Of a DNA stretch of 64,000 bases, positions 1-11,546 are shown in pieces. Source of the DNA: Prunus persica (Eukaryota > Streptophyta > Magnoliopsida > Rosales > Rosaceae); assembly GCF_000346465.2 (NCBI RefSeq), contig NC_034009.1, forward strand, positions 39,535,259 to 39,599,258, in the 5' to 3' direction. A model generated the notes under the pieces. That model ran no database searches. It had not been told where the DNA came from and saw nothing but the letters and a program-made list of their open reading frames with translations. How positions within the stretch are numbered: the stretch's first letter is position 1; the number at the start of each line of letters is the position of its first letter. The position numbers were made by a program, and so were the translations under genes.

Positions 1-414
1 CTAGCAGGTTCGTTTCCACCTACGCTGGGCTCAAGGAGAAGGCAACAGGGCTTCAGGCCTTGTGGATGAAGTGGGCTTTCGCTGGGAGCAAGAGGCCTGG
101 AGCTGAGGCAAGGAGACAATGGGCCTGGTACGAGGTGTGGGCTGAGCATGCCAGCTTTGGAGCAAGGGGGCCAGGACGACTGCTGGGCAGGAGGTGCGCT
201 GGGCTGCATGCGCGAGCTGCGCCGAGTGCTGGCTGGAGGAGCGAGCTGGGCTGCGCGCTAGGCCATTCATGCTGGGCTACTTCCGTTTTTTTTTTGTTTT
301 TTTTTAAATTTTATTTGCTGTTGCTGCTTTTTTTTTTGTTTTTTTGTTTTTTTTTTGTTTGGTATTCTAACTCGTAATTTTTTTTTTCTTCTTACAGCTA
401 CTTGTTGATCAACC
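1..414 (+). other. Leader region of the antisense gene of the gypsy element
   Basis: Positions 1-270 are GC-rich with no recognisable protein. Positions 283-395 are T-rich and end in CTTACAG (391-397), which looks like a polypyrimidine tract plus splice acceptor just before the ATG at 415. A 5' leader intron is an inference. Confidence 0.35.
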
Positions 415-2380
415 ATGTCTTCCGGAGATGGTAGCAAGGCTCCAAGCTCTTAGGTCCTTTTGTATTTATGGGGAGGCTCCATAGTGCATGGCAAGAAGTT
501 TGTGGTCAACTTGCATCGCGTCACGACTTATGCTCAGTTCCAGAAGTGGCGGGCCACTTATGCGTCTGCCATTCCAGATGACGTGCTGGTCAAGCTATTG
601 AAATCTCAAACTGATAACGAGCCTTTGGTGGACGTGAGTGATCATGATGCTAGGATCATTACCTTCCGTCCTTTTTACTTCTCTTTAGGCTTCAAATTCC
701 CGTTGTCAAAGCTCTTCAAGAAGGTGTTCTGTGCCATGGGGTGTGCTCCGAGCCACTGTACTCATGTGCTTCAAGAATTTGAGTCGTTTCTTCATGTTGG
801 AGCTGACGATGCGAGAGTTCTTTTATTTTTTTCGAAGTGAGGCACTTTGAGCGGTACGCCCAAGTTCGTATCTACAAGGCCAAGCTGTTCCACGGTCTCA
901 GTCAAGGAGATCACGCTTGACATGAAGATGTGTTGGAGGTCAGCAGACGGTGGGAGGGTGACGTCGGTGACGGCCCACCTGTTCCCATCACCTATTGTGA
1001 TGGTATGTCTCTTTACGATTTTTGATATGCTCCTTTTATTTGAATTTCTTGAAGTGTGGCAGACTAACTTCTATCTTCTGCTCGTAGTGAGTGACATTAG
1101 CAAGCAATTGGAGCTCCGACCAGACATGGCTAAGGTCCGTCGTGCTTTGAACATCCCTCTAAGGTTTCACGAGTGGCGCTGGCTGTTGAGTGAGTACCGG
1201 GAGGAAGACGGTGGTTTTCTCCTTGCCGAGGATGTCGAAAGGTGGAAGCAGAACGATCCTGACCCTGATGATCTGCTTGGCAGACAGGAAGAATGTTCTG
1301 CTTAATCGCTCTTAAAGAGAAAGGCTGCTGCCAAATCTTTGAGATGTGAAGCTACTTCTTCGCATGCAAAGGATGGGTCTCCATCGAGGAAGAAACCAAG
1401 GCTCCCTTCTGCTGAGAAGACTCAAGTGGGGTCTGCTCCCTCATCATCTGCCAGGGTTAAGCATCTCGTGGGTGCAGATAGCAAGAAGGTTGGTGGTATG
1501 CATGGTACTCGGGGTGTTCTGCCCAAGCTTCCTGCTGACACGCTCGAAAACCATGATATACTTCGTGAAGTGGCTCGTGCCCAACCTAGTTCTGCCAAGC
1601 GTCAAAGAGATGTAGACATTCCTCCTAGAAGTTCGAGTTGTCTGCATCGGTCAAAAGATGGAGACCGAAGCGGGAGGTCTGCTTATGATCCAGCATTATT
1701 GACTCATTTGGAGATGAGGTTGGCGAAGGCTAAGAAGGTGAAAGAGTCATCTGCCCGGGTTAAGGGTTCTTCCTCGGCGTTGGTAGTTGGTCCCAAGATG
1801 AACAAGTCTAGCTCTGTAGGGGATGCATGCGTATCTGATCTGCTCAAGATGAACTTCCTATCAAACCCGTCCTCTTGTGTTGAGTTGGTTGATCACATCC
1901 CTCAAGCGGGCGATCTAGGCACTTTCTCGTGCCTTTCCTTAGAAAAATGAAGGAAAATGACATTCCATCTGATTCAAAAAGGACTGGTTTTTGCTACTGA
2001 GACTATTTGGAACTCATCTGCTATTGCCCCTCTTCTGTCCAACTCAGCGAGTTGGAGAAGAAGAATGCTGATTGGCTAGACAGCTTTCCGCCGAGCAGGC
2101 CCGTTACGAGAAGAAGATGTCTGATTTGAGGGCGATGATATCTGAGCTGAAAAGCTCCCTTACCGAGAAGGATTTCGAGCTCAACTCTTCTGCTGCTGAT
2201 TTGGCTAGTCGAAAAGATACCTTCTTTCGTCTTGAGCATAAGAATGCTGACATCTTCCTTAGCTATAACAAACTCCTGGCTAGATTTCATGCCTACCATA
2301 AGTCTGCTAAAGAATCCAAGACAGATGGAGCTGCTGAAGGCGTAGCCGGTCAGGTGGATGCCGAAGAGGCTGCAGCTTAA
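415..2380 (+). pseudogene. Antisense gene of the gypsy element (putative gypsy-type transposon domain, coiled coil), decayed
   Basis: A gene lies opposite to gag-pol. The ATG at 415 is followed by an in-frame TAG at 451. The same frame then encodes a stretch (FRPFYFSLGFKFPLSKLF) resembling the plant 'putative gypsy type transposon' domain (Pfam PF04195, from memory). A frame change near 795-835 leads into YFFEVRHFERYAQVRIYKAK and a further in-frame TGA. A clear 85-bp GT-AG intron spans 1003-1087, and joining its ends restores the reading into SDISKQLELRPDMAKVRRAL. The rest (to 1950, then 2072-2380) is Ser/Lys-rich and ends in a heptad-like coiled coil around SDLRAMISELKSSLTEKDFEL. Function unknown. 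Extra antisense ORFs are known in some plant Tat elements. Confidence 0.7.
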
Positions 2381-2619
2381 AAGTCTTCTGCTGGCGTCTC
2401 AGAGTAGATGAAGACTCTTTTTTGTTTCTTTTCAGCTTTTGTAGTTTGCTTTATTGTTTAGAATAACTGGTCTTATTTGACCATCTTCTTTTTGTTGAAC
2501 TTGGCTGGTTGGTCTGTTTGTTAGGGAAATTTCAGTTACATTTTCCAACTTCAATTTGCATATTTGACTTGTGAACTGCTTAAGTAACCAGCCTGTGTTT
2601 TGATTGCACATCCCCCTTT

Positions 2620-3480
2620 AGAGATTTGTGAGTACCAGGGTCCCCCTTGGAGGACTCCGGCCATGCACAGTATATCTCGTAGGATGGTTCCCCTTAGGAA
2701 GTTGGCGAGTACCAGGGTCCTCTTTGAGAGACTCCGGGTGTGTTCTGCACATCCCGTATGATGCCTTAATCGTCGCCTTGCTTCTCCCGTAGGACGCTGC
2801 TTATAGGCAACTATATGACTATCCTGCCTTTCTTAGGAAACGGATAGGAACCTGGATATTTCCCGCATGAAGCATGGAGACCTCCTTTTAAGAAATTTTT
2901 GGTGCACCATGCTTCTCCCTTAGGACGCTTTTTTCGCAGGCTGGGTCTCCAAATGGACGCTTTTAGTCGTTGCCCTGCGTCTCCCTTAGGACGCTCCTTA
3001 TGGGCAACTGTGTGACTATCCTGCCTCCCTTAGGAAATGGATAAGACTTGAATATTTCCCGCAGTAAGCATGGCGACCCCCTTTTAAGAAACTCCTGGCG
3101 TACCCTGCATCTCCCTTAGGATGCTTTTTAAGAGGGCTGCTTCTCCAAACGGACGCTTTTAGTCGTTGCCTATGTCTCCCCTAGGATGCTCCTTATGGGC
3201 AACTGTGTGACTATCCTGCCTCCCTTAGGAAACAGATAGGAAACTAGATATCTCCCTTAGGAAATTCCTAGCGCACCTTGCGTCTCCCGAAGGACGCTTT
3301 TTTAGCTGGCTACGTCCCGAAACGGACACTTTTAGTCGTCGCCCTGCGTCTCCCTTAGAATGCGCCTTATAGGCAACTGTGTGACTATCCTGCCTCCCTT
3401 AGGAAACGGATAGGAACCTGGATATCTCTCTTAGGAAATTCCTGGGGCACCTTGCGTCTCCCGAAGGACGCTGCTTATGG
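2620..3480. repeat. Tandem repeats in the 3' non-coding region of the gypsy element
   Basis: About four imperfect copies of a 170-197 bp unit. The phrase GTGACTATCCTGCCTCCCTT recurs at about 3012, 3207 and 3379, with a diverged copy near 2815. Two copies of a block beginning GAGTACCAGGGTC (near 2630 and 2708) precede them. The block lies between the antisense gene and the end of pol. Nothing codes here. Such 3' regions are known to seed satellites in plant Tat elements. Confidence 0.75.
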
Positions 3481-3539
3481 GAAAATATTGTGTTTCGTGG
3501 GCAGATGAGACATTTTGGAATGAGAAACTGAACTTATAT

Positions 3540-4900
3540 TGATATTCATAAGATTACAGTCCTTTATTTGAAAATGGAAATAACTTGGTTCAAAAACTTA
3601 GAACTTCTAGCAGCTACGAGGAAGCACTATGGATAATACTTTCGGAGATGGTGAGCATTCCATTGTCGTGGTATTTCCTTCCTATCCATGGTGTCCAGTG
3701 TGTTGCTTCCTCTGCCCCGGACCTGCTGATCACATAAACGCCCTCCCAGTTAGGATTCACTTTTTTTGACCCGTGTCTTGGTGCAGTAATGAAAGCCTTA
3801 GCACGAGGTCGCCTGGTTGAAACTGTTTGACCTTAGCTCTTTTGTCGTAGTAAGACTTCAACTGCTAGTGATAGGAGGCGACCCGAATAATGGTCTTCTC
3901 ACGCCTGCCCTCAAGTAAGTTGAGGTTGAGCCTCATCTGCTCGGAGTTCTGATCAACACTGCCTACCTTAAGACTTATAGAGAGGACAGTGATGTGAGGT
4001 GGTATGATCACTTCTGTTCCATAGGCGAGAGAGAATGGGGTTTCACCAGTCGATCTTCGCTTGGTGGTGTGATAAACCCATGGTACTCTGGGGAGTTCAT
4101 CCACTCATTTCCCTTCAGCGCCTTCCAGCCTTTTCTTTAAGCAGTCCAATATGACTTTGTTGGATGCCTTGGCTTGTCCATTTCCTTGTGGATACCTCGG
4201 GGTGGACAAGTGTTGTTTGATCTTGTATTTCACAAAAAAAGCGGTGATCTGCTTGCCAATGAACTGTGAGCCATTGTCGGTAACCAACGACTGTGGGCAG
4301 CCAAACCGGCATATGATGTTTCTCCAGATGAATCACTCCACATCGGCTTCTTTAGTAAATGATAGAGCTTCGGCCTCGATTCATTTAGTAAAGTAGTCGG
4401 TGGGGACGATCATCATTTCTTTCTTGGCGGGCGCTAGTGGCAAGGGATCCACTAGGTCGATGGCCCATTGCATGAACAGCCATGGACTGTTTTGCGGATG
4501 ATAGACTTCGGCAGGCAAGTTAGGGATCGGCTTGTATTGCTGACAGCGTCACATTTCTTGGCACATTCAGCACAGTCGTGACGTATGGTAGGCCAGAAGT
4601 AGCCTATGTTTAGAACTTTCTGGGCGAGTGACCTGCCCCAGAATGGTTGCCATACTCGTCGTCGTGAATTTTACAGATAATCTCAAGTGTTTGATGGTAC
4701 TTTATGCAGGTGAGATGAAGGCCGGAGTATGATCTGTGGATGAGCTTGTTGCCGTGCATGTAGTATCTCTCGGCCTTTTGCTGGACTTTTCTAGCTTCGG
4801 ACTTGTCCGTTGGCAGGTTTCCATTCGTGAAATAGTCGATGATGAGGTCTTGCTAGCTGGGGTCCTCGTCAATCTGCATGGTATTAATCGGCTCTATTTC
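3540..4900 (-). pseudogene. Gypsy integrase, broken
   Basis: Integrase would insert the element cDNA into host DNA. The minus strand shows a core with PTDYFTKWIEAEAL (first catalytic Asp) near 4400 and TDNGSQF (second Asp) near 4280. In the third motif, PQGNGQAKASNK near 4180, the expected catalytic Glu (GQAEASNK) is Lys. The C-terminal part, STGETPFSLAYGTE, is at 3990-4070. The N-terminal zinc-binding region (4400-4900) is badly degraded. Several stops and frame changes break the domain, so it cannot be active. Confidence 0.85.
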
Positions 4901-4930
4901 TTCAATGCTTGGTCGGTCAAGGTGTTCGAC

Positions 4931-5930
4931 CTAGATGGAGTGTTTGAACTGGGTATCCAGCGTTGAACCTTGGCTTGCCAGTGCGTCTGCATGCGCGTTC
5001 TTTGCCCGGGACACTTGTTGGATAGTGAAGGTAGGAAATGCCTTCAACAGCTCTTGGACTCTATCAAGGTATAAGATCATCCTTGGGTGCTTTGCCATAT
5101 ATTCACCTGAGGCTTGATTCGTGATCAACTGTGAGTTTGAGTAGATGGCTAGCTTTTTGATTGCGAGCTCCTTTGCCAAGCGTAAGTCGGCGAGTAATGC
5201 CTCGTATTCTACCTCGTTGTTCGAGACCGAGAAGCCAAGCGTAATAGCTTGCTCTAACAGGGTTCTATCCAGGGTGGTGATAACGACCCCTGCTCCAGCT
5301 CCTTTTTGGTTCGACGCTCCGTCTACACGCAACTGCCACATGTCTCTGGGATGGCTTGGTTCTGCGGAGGTCCTGTCTGCTTTTGAACTTCCCTCCTTTT
5401 GGTTGACTAACTTCTCTTTTTTGGCTGATGGGGTGAATTCTGCGACGAAGTATGCTAAAGCCTGGGCTTTTATTGCAGTTTTTGGCCCGTAGAGGAGGTC
5501 ATATTGGCTTAGCTCTATAGCCCACTTCATGAGTCGCTGAGAAGCATCAGGGCTGTGGAGGATTGATCTCAAAAGAAAGTCAGTCATGACTATGACTCGA
5601 TGAGCTTAGTAGTAGGGTCGCAGCTTTCTCGCAGAAACTACAAGAGCCAAAATAAGTTTCTCCAATTTCGGGTAACGAGTCTCTGCATCGAGGAGAGCTT
5701 TTGACGTGTAGAATACCGGATATTGGGCCCCTATCTCTTCTCGGATGAGAGCTGAACTGACAGCTGAGTTGGACTTACCTCACTAGGGACTGGATTTGAG
5801 AGCATGGAAGGTGAGGTGAGGTAAGTCTTCAGATTATGGAAAGCTACTTTGCAGTCCTCATCCCATTTCTCTCTTTGTCCTTTCTTCAAAGCTTTGAAGA
5901 GTGGTCTGCACTTGTCGGTTGATCTCGAGA
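4931..5930 (-). pseudogene. Gypsy RNase H domains (dual RNase H)
   Basis: The first, RT-linked RNase H reads QYPVFYTSKALLDAETRYPKLEKL around 5640-5740. It is followed by a 218-codon open stretch (4931-5587) with a second RNase H: LRVDGASNQKGAGAGVV, NNEVEYEALLADLRLAKEL and AKNAHADALASQGS. Three acidic positions (VDGAS, EYEAL, HADALA) are kept. The usual Asp in the SDSQL motif is Asn (IYSNSQL), so one metal-binding residue is lost. Two RNase H domains in series support the Tat assignment. Confidence 0.85.
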
Positions 5931-5934
5931 GGAA

Positions 5935-6730
5935 TCGGTTGAGAACCGCTGCTTTGTCCGTCAGACTTTATATCTCTTTCACCGTGGAAGGCGACTTCAT
6001 CTCTAGAATGGCTTTGATTTGACGTGGATGTGCCTCGACACCTCGTTGCGTGGCTAGGTATCCCAAGAATCGGCCGGAGGATACACCAAACAGGCATTTA
6101 CTTGGATTCAACTTCATGCGATACTGGCGGAGCAAGCTGAATGATTGGGTAAGACTTCCGATGTGATCTGCACGTTTTGGGGCTTTGACCAGCATGTCAT
6201 CCACGTAGACCTTCATAGTTTTGCCGATCTGCTTATTGAAGATTTTATTCCCGAGCCTTTGATAGGTTGCTTTGGCGTTCTTCAGCCCAAAGGGCATGAC
6301 CTTATAGCAGCAGGTCCCTCTCTCGATGATGAAAAAAGTTTTTGCCTTGTCATCCTCGTGCATCAGGATTTGTTTATAGCTGGACTAGGCGTCCATGAAG
6401 CTAAGCAGTTGATTGCCAGAAGTGGAATCCACGAGTTGGTCGATTCTCGGCAATGAGAAGTTGTCTTTAGGGCATGCTTTGTTGAGGTCTGTGTAATCGA
6501 CACAAACTCTCCATTTGCCATTTTCTTGTTTTGCCACCAAAACAACGTTGGCAAGCCACTCTGAGTAGGAGGCCTCTTCGATGAAGCCGACAGCTAGGAG
6601 TTTGTCAATCTCGGCCTCGATGATAGCAAGTCGCTGGGGTGCGAAGTTGCGTCTCTTCTGCGCCACTGGCTTGCAGGCAGGGTTGAAGTGGAGTCAGTGA
6701 CAGATGATGTTCTTGTCGATGCCAGACTTG
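5935..6730 (-). pseudogene. Gypsy reverse transcriptase, with nonsense mutation
   Basis: RT copies element RNA into DNA. Visible motifs on the minus strand are the KWRVCVDYTDLNKACPKDNF region (about 6480-6530), LLSFMDA with the first catalytic Asp (about 6395), CYKVMPFGLKNAKATYQRL (about 6270) and VYVDDMLVKA with the active-site Asp pair (about 6200). A TAG directly after FMDA (near 6384) interrupts the domain. The YVDD box itself is intact. The tail runs toward RNase H through further stops. Confidence 0.9.
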
Positions 6731-7079
6731 TCTGACGGCAACCATGCGAACATGTCTCTGTTGCTCTGGAGGAAGGTGGTAAGCTCCACATTCTCTTCTG
6801 GCCTTAGGCGCGAACCGATCCACTCTTTCCTATCTGGTTGGTCAGGATCCAAGGGTATTAACTCGACGTCCTCCTTGGGTTTCCATCCTTCTTCAGGAAA
6901 GACCTATGGACGGATTTCCTCGACTTGGTCCTGACGCTTTAATTGCTATAAGATAGCAAGATCCAGTTGCTCAACCTCCTCCAGATCTGCCTGGCTCACA
7001 GGGAGAAACTGCGCTTGTTTACCTTTCTTTAGCCCTTGGGCGGAGCATTTCCTCGCCATTGCCTAATCGTTGTTGATTT

Positions 7080-7830
7080 GGCCGACACCGCCCCCAAGGA
7101 TTGGGTACCGAATTTTCTAATGTGTGGCGGAGGTGATTGCATTAATTTTGCCAATCGATGGTCTGCCCAGAATGCCGTTGTAGGGTAAGACCTTATTAAT
7201 GACCATGAAGGTTATGAGCTGATTATAAGTGGGGAGTAGACGTCGAGGTCTATCATGCCCACGGTAACCGTTGTTGCACCATTAAAATCGCTCAGCAACC
7301 TAGCTAATTTGTAAATCTTTGTCTCCAATCCCATCTGTTGAATGACCTCCAGTTGCAGGATATTGGCTGCGCTGCCCTCGTCTGTGTGGATTCAGTCTAC
7401 CATGACCTGAGCAATTTGAATGCTGATGACAAGGGCTTCGTTATGTGGCATGTAGAGGCCGATCAGATCTTTCTTTTGGAAGCCGATTACAGGATCGTCT
7501 TCTGCTGGTGGAAGGTCGGTCGAGATTTGGGAGATCACAGTGGTCTGTTTGATCTTCCTCTTTTTTTCCTTTCTGGTCAGCCCAGACTCCTCGGAGTCAG
7601 CTAGGATTGTGTTAATTCTTATGACCTTCTGAGGCGGCTCCTTGGCGATGTCACGATCTTCTATCCGCTGGATGACCTTCTTTGCAATGAATTCTGTGCA
7701 GTGACCTTCTCTCACGAGTTCTTCAAGATGTGCTTTCCAAGCGAAGCAGTTGTTCATAGTGTGTCCGTGCATTTCATGGACGGCACAGTATTTGCTAGTA
7801 TTCCTTTTGTCCGGATCTTCTTTCAAGGGT
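7080..7830 (-). pseudogene. Gypsy zinc finger and protease region
   Basis: The open stretch at 7392-7826 begins with a zinc-finger-like motif YCAVHEMHGHTMNNC, typical of the gag end. The protease follows: DPVIGFQKKDL, then MVD, a stop (TGA near 7392), then HTDEGSAANILQLEVIQQMG, and YNGILGRPSIGKIN near 7170, which matches the ILGRP motif of gypsy proteases. The stop sits just before the active-site segment. The DEGS form differs from the DTGS textbook version but seems to be a variant of this lineage. Confidence 0.75.
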
Positions 7831-7859
7831 GGTGGTCTTCTTACCCAAGGTTGTTCTTC

Positions 7860-9697
7860 ACTTGGGCTAAGATTTGATGTATGGAGATGGTGAACTTGGT
7901 GTAGTTCTCTCCTGCCGTAGCATCCCCTTATGGGTGCGACCTGCGCTTGTCCTTGTCCCTGTTGCTAAATCCGTCGCTTCTTTGGCCTGCCCCCTTAGTC
8001 GGCTGATCTTCCTGCTTAGTAGAGTTCTTTGCGGCGATTCGATCGTCATCCCAAAGCGCATAGCTTTCCGCGGTCTCGTAGACCTCTGCCAAAGTTTGGC
8101 TGGGAGTGATGGTCAGCTCGTGGTACAAGTCGTGCTCAGTCGAAAGGTCTTTCTTGAAAGCAGAGGACGCAATTTGGTCATCACATCCTACAATGTTGGC
8201 CTTTTCTACTTTGAATCTCTTGATGTAATCTCTAAAGGATTCGTCGAACTTCTTGCGCAGGTTATACAGGTGGTCAGGGTTCTTCTTGATTGTTCGGTAA
8301 GAGGTGTATTCTTTGGTGAATAAGTAAGTCAGCTCCTTGAAGCTGCTGATCGACCTGGATGGCAGAGTATGGAACGAGTCTTGGGCTTCCTCACAAGGTC
8401 ATTGCAAACACCTTGCACATCAGCGCGTCGTCAACCTTGTGGAGGATCATGACACTTTTGAAGTGTTTTAGATGGCTCTCAGGATCGGAATCCCCCTTGA
8501 AGTGTGTGAATGTGGGCGTTGAGAATCGCTTCAGGAGAGCAGCCTGCTCGATTTTGGCAGTGAAAGGTGTAGAGTATGCCTGGTCTACCTCATTTCGTAC
8601 ATCTTCGAAATTTCCACCGGTCTTCAAGTCTCGAAGTTGGTCATTCACAAGCTTCTCTACGTCTTCCGCACACATTGCTTGTCGGCCACATTGGCGACCT
8701 TCACGAATTGTTCGATGCTGACTGACTTCCTCGTTGATTTCCGAGGATCGACCTTCTTGTCTGCATTGCCTAGGTGGAGTGTTGGTGGATTGCGCCTACG
8801 AAAGATTCTCTGTGGCTTGTCAATGAGAATCGGTTCTTCGAGAGTGAGTAACGAAGTGCCTTTCCTCATGGTCCTTATTGTGAGGGTTATCCAGCTGACC
8901 TCCCTGGGGCCTAGCCTTTCCTGAATGCTTCTCTGCGAGTAGACAGTTGAATGCTTTTCTTCACGATCCTCGTTGTGATGGTTGTTTGGCTGACCTCCTT
9001 AGGGTCTTAGCCTTTGATGTACATTTCCCTGCCTGCCCAAGTAGGTGCGGACGTCGAGTCGTGGGCCCAGCCTTTCGTGCACGTCGTTCCTTAAACTCAA
9101 TCTGCTCTGAGTGTGGCTTGCAGATGCTTGCGACATGTCGGCAGGTCGATCACGTTGTTGTCCCTCGACTTGTCTGCCCACTCTTGCTTGACCTGCTTGG
9201 TACTCGTTGAGCTGTCTACCGGCCCGTTCATCCTTCCTTCTTTCCTCGCCTGGTTGTCCAAGGCCAAGGTTTTGAGCAAAGCTTATTTGGTTGAGGAGCT
9301 GCCTCATTAGATTGTTTTGGTCGTCCATTCTTTAAGCTAGCTGGTCAACTCTCAGATTAAGGTCTGCTTGATTTCATGGATCAGGAGGAGAGAAGTGTGT
9401 GGAGCTCAACTGCACATAGGCTAGGGTTTCATTAGAGGTGTATGCGGGAGCGTGTGTCGAGCGTGGAGGCAATAGAGGGAATGCTTGGAGTTGCTCCAAG
9501 ACCGGCCCTAGGTCGGCGGTGGTAACGAGTCCACCTTGATGGGAAGTTCCACCATGTTTGGCGGCAGTGACCGATGCAGTGGTGAGAGGTGGTGGTGCCA
9601 CCATGTCGATCGCGGGATCGTTGGTGGAGTGGCTTTGGGCCGTCGCAAATCTAGCCATCATGGCGGCTTTGCCTCTCGTGTTCATGCTTCCAACCAT
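7860..9697 (-). pseudogene. Gypsy gag, frame-broken
   Basis: Gag forms the particle that packages element RNA. The likely start is the ATG ending at 9697, 75 bp after the primer-binding site. The first 107 codons are Ala/Thr/Pro-rich. The core retrotransposon gag region is seen at 8391-8675 (FTAKIEQAALLKRFSTPTF, HFKGDSDPESHLKHFKSVM). It continues in another frame down to about 7870, where LTITPSQTLAEVYETAESYA is visible. Several frame changes separate the pieces. Confidence 0.8.
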
Positions 9698-9771
9698 GGT
9701 TGTTTGGAAGGCTTAGGTGGATTGGAAAATTAGAGGAACGGATTCCTTGAGCACGCATTGAGTATAACTCG

Positions 9772-9791
9772 TGCTCTCAATGAAAGCACCA
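9772..9791 (-). other. Primer-binding site of the gypsy element
   Basis: On the minus strand TGGTGCTTTCATTGAGAGC lies three to four bases inside the LTR. Its complement ends in CCA preceded by GAAAGCA, which resembles the 3' end of a plant tRNA-Thr as I remember it. The tRNA identity is tentative. Confidence 0.6.
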
Positions 9792-9794
9792 ATT

Positions 9795-10491
9795 TGTGGG
9801 AGCAAATTTCCCCACGAGAATATTCGGTTCGAAAGATTCCCCTTTCTTATTCGCCGCCTCTTTCTCCTCGCAAAATAGAACAAATAAGAGGACCACACCC
9901 GAGGGGTGTTGGCCAAAGGCCCTCCGATGCCTAAATTAGTTCAAGTATTTGTAAGAAAAACACTAGCTAACTAGGGTATGGAGATGTGTTTAAGGTGTAA
10001 ACCGGGCGGCCGGAACCTTATGTAAAAGAGAGAGAGAAATGAGGTGGCTAGGGTTTGAGAGGAATTTTCTGCAGAGTTTTTAGTAGAGATTTCAGACGTA
10101 CCTCAACCATTGTGTGTGGCCATCTTTTTATAGTGGTCTTGGAGGCTAGAGTTTCAGAGAAATAATTTCGTAGATGGAAAGGAATTATTCCTCCCCTATT
10201 TAGAATTGATTTGATTAATTACGGATTTGATTTATTAGGGTAAATCAAATCCCTAATTGTGGTAAGTATCAAATCAAATCCTTTTTTAATTAGGTAACTG
10301 CTCATTTAATTGACAATTGTGGTAGGAATCAAATCAATTCTCAACCTAATTGGTAACGTTCAATTTAATTGGGTAATTCCCAATTAAATTGAGTAACTCC
10401 CAATTAGGTTGATTAATTCACACTTAGATCAAATAATCCCCAAATGGAAAGAATTATTTGACCTAAGGTATGATTTAATTCGATTCCCACA
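9795..10491 (-). repeat. 5' LTR of the gypsy element
   Basis: A 697-bp LTR bounded by inverted ends TGTGGGA (9795-9801) and TCCCACA (10485-10491), next to the primer-binding site. The adjacent 5 bp on the right, ATATT (10492-10496), should be the target duplication, but its partner lies outside the window. The right half is built of repeated AATTGGTAA/AATCAAATC phrases. Confidence 0.85.
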
Positions 10492-11277
10492 ATATTTAGA
10501 TGCATAATTGAATGCGAATAAACATCACTCTCTCCAGTGTGAAATGGCGAAAATTCTCTTCAATCAAAAGTGGGCTTACTTCAAATTTAGTTGAAGAATG
10601 ATGGTGTGTCTTGCCTGACAATTGACAATTAGGTTTAGGAGCGTTCCTCTAGTAGAAAAATCTAAATCATTTGTGGTCATCCACTCACTTGGTTAGTCTT
10701 CCAGAATCAAATACCAAATCAACCCAAAGGAAGCTGCAATTTTCTGAATTGTATACTTGTTTTAATTCTTCCTATCTTTTTCTCTCTTTCATTTTTTTTG
10801 TCTCCCTCAAGTTAATACTTAAGTGAGTTGCCAAATGGGGGTAAAAAAGAGAGTAGAAGAGATGAACCCCACATTTGACTTTAATAGACAAATGCCCAAG
10901 AGAAGTACCAGTAAGAGCATCTCCAATTGGGAGGTGCTATCCTATAATTTGACACACATTTCTTTTTTCTTTTTTTTCAATTCTAACAACATGTCATCTA
11001 TATCGCAATAGGCCGTTGTAGTTAAATTTTCAAATAACCAAGTTGCTCTCTATTTTCCAAAGAAGACTAGAAAACAACTTACCATCTATCTGGTGCTGCT
11101 TCTTCCAAACATTAGAAAAAACAGAGCTACACCCAGGAGGAGCCCAGGAGATGACACAATACTGCCTACTATGATTCTTACTTTCTTCACATTCAATGAG
11201 ACTATAAAATATAACCCAAGTGGTCTAACCCCCCAGGGCGGAAATTGGGTTTAGCAAGTTTAGCACTGATTGTTGTA
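10492..11277. other. Intergenic DNA, no gene seen
   Basis: AT-rich sequence without a convincing ORF. The phrase AGAGCATCTCCAATTGGGAG near 10914 resembles the start of a common plant MITE type, but no matching far end was found. Confidence 0.4.
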
Positions 11278-11287
11278 TAGTCTTAAA

Positions 11288-11490
11288 CAGTCCTGATCTC
11301 TTGGACCCCTGTAGTCCAAGAGATTTATGGTCACCCACCGTTGGATGTAAATTCAACGGTTGACTTGAATCGGGTAATAATAATTTATGTCATATTGCAT
11401 TTATATATATCATTTTGAACCATTGGATTAATATCCAACGGTGGGTGACCACAATCTCTTGGACTCCTGTGGTCCAAGAGATCGGGACTG
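11288..11490. mobile_element. Mutator-type MITE with 10-bp target duplication
   Basis: A 203-bp non-coding element with inverted ends over about 60 bp. The left end starts CAGTCCTGATCTCTTGG and the right end, reversed, CAGTCCCGATCTCTTGG. It is flanked by perfect 10-bp direct repeats TAGTCTTAAA at 11278-11287 and 11491-11500. A 9-10 bp duplication fits the Mutator superfamily. Confidence 0.88.
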
Positions 11491-11546
11491 TAGTCTTAAA
11501 ATAAGTAGTTTAGCGAGTGCAAACTTCGACTTAAAAAAACTCTCAT

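Larger units (their letters stand above)
1..10491 (-). mobile_element. Ty3/gypsy LTR retrotransposon, Tat-like, left end outside window
   Basis: The minus strand carries, in order from the right, a 5' LTR, a primer-binding site, gag, protease, reverse transcriptase, two RNase H segments and integrase. Beyond pol lie a tandem-repeat region and an antisense gene. Integrase after RT/RNase H is the gypsy order. A second RNase H and an antisense ORF downstream of pol are features I associate with the Tat lineage. The 3' LTR is not in the window, so the element exceeds 10.4 kb or is truncated. Stops and frameshifts occur in every domain, so it is non-autonomous now. Confidence 0.9.

Noticed and set aside
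60..377. 105-codon ORF ending in poly-Phe
   Set aside because: The second half is a T-rich intron-like tract and the first half has no domain.
2620..3480. CRISPR-like array
   Set aside because: Units are long, imperfect and contiguous without spacers, in a plant retrotransposon.
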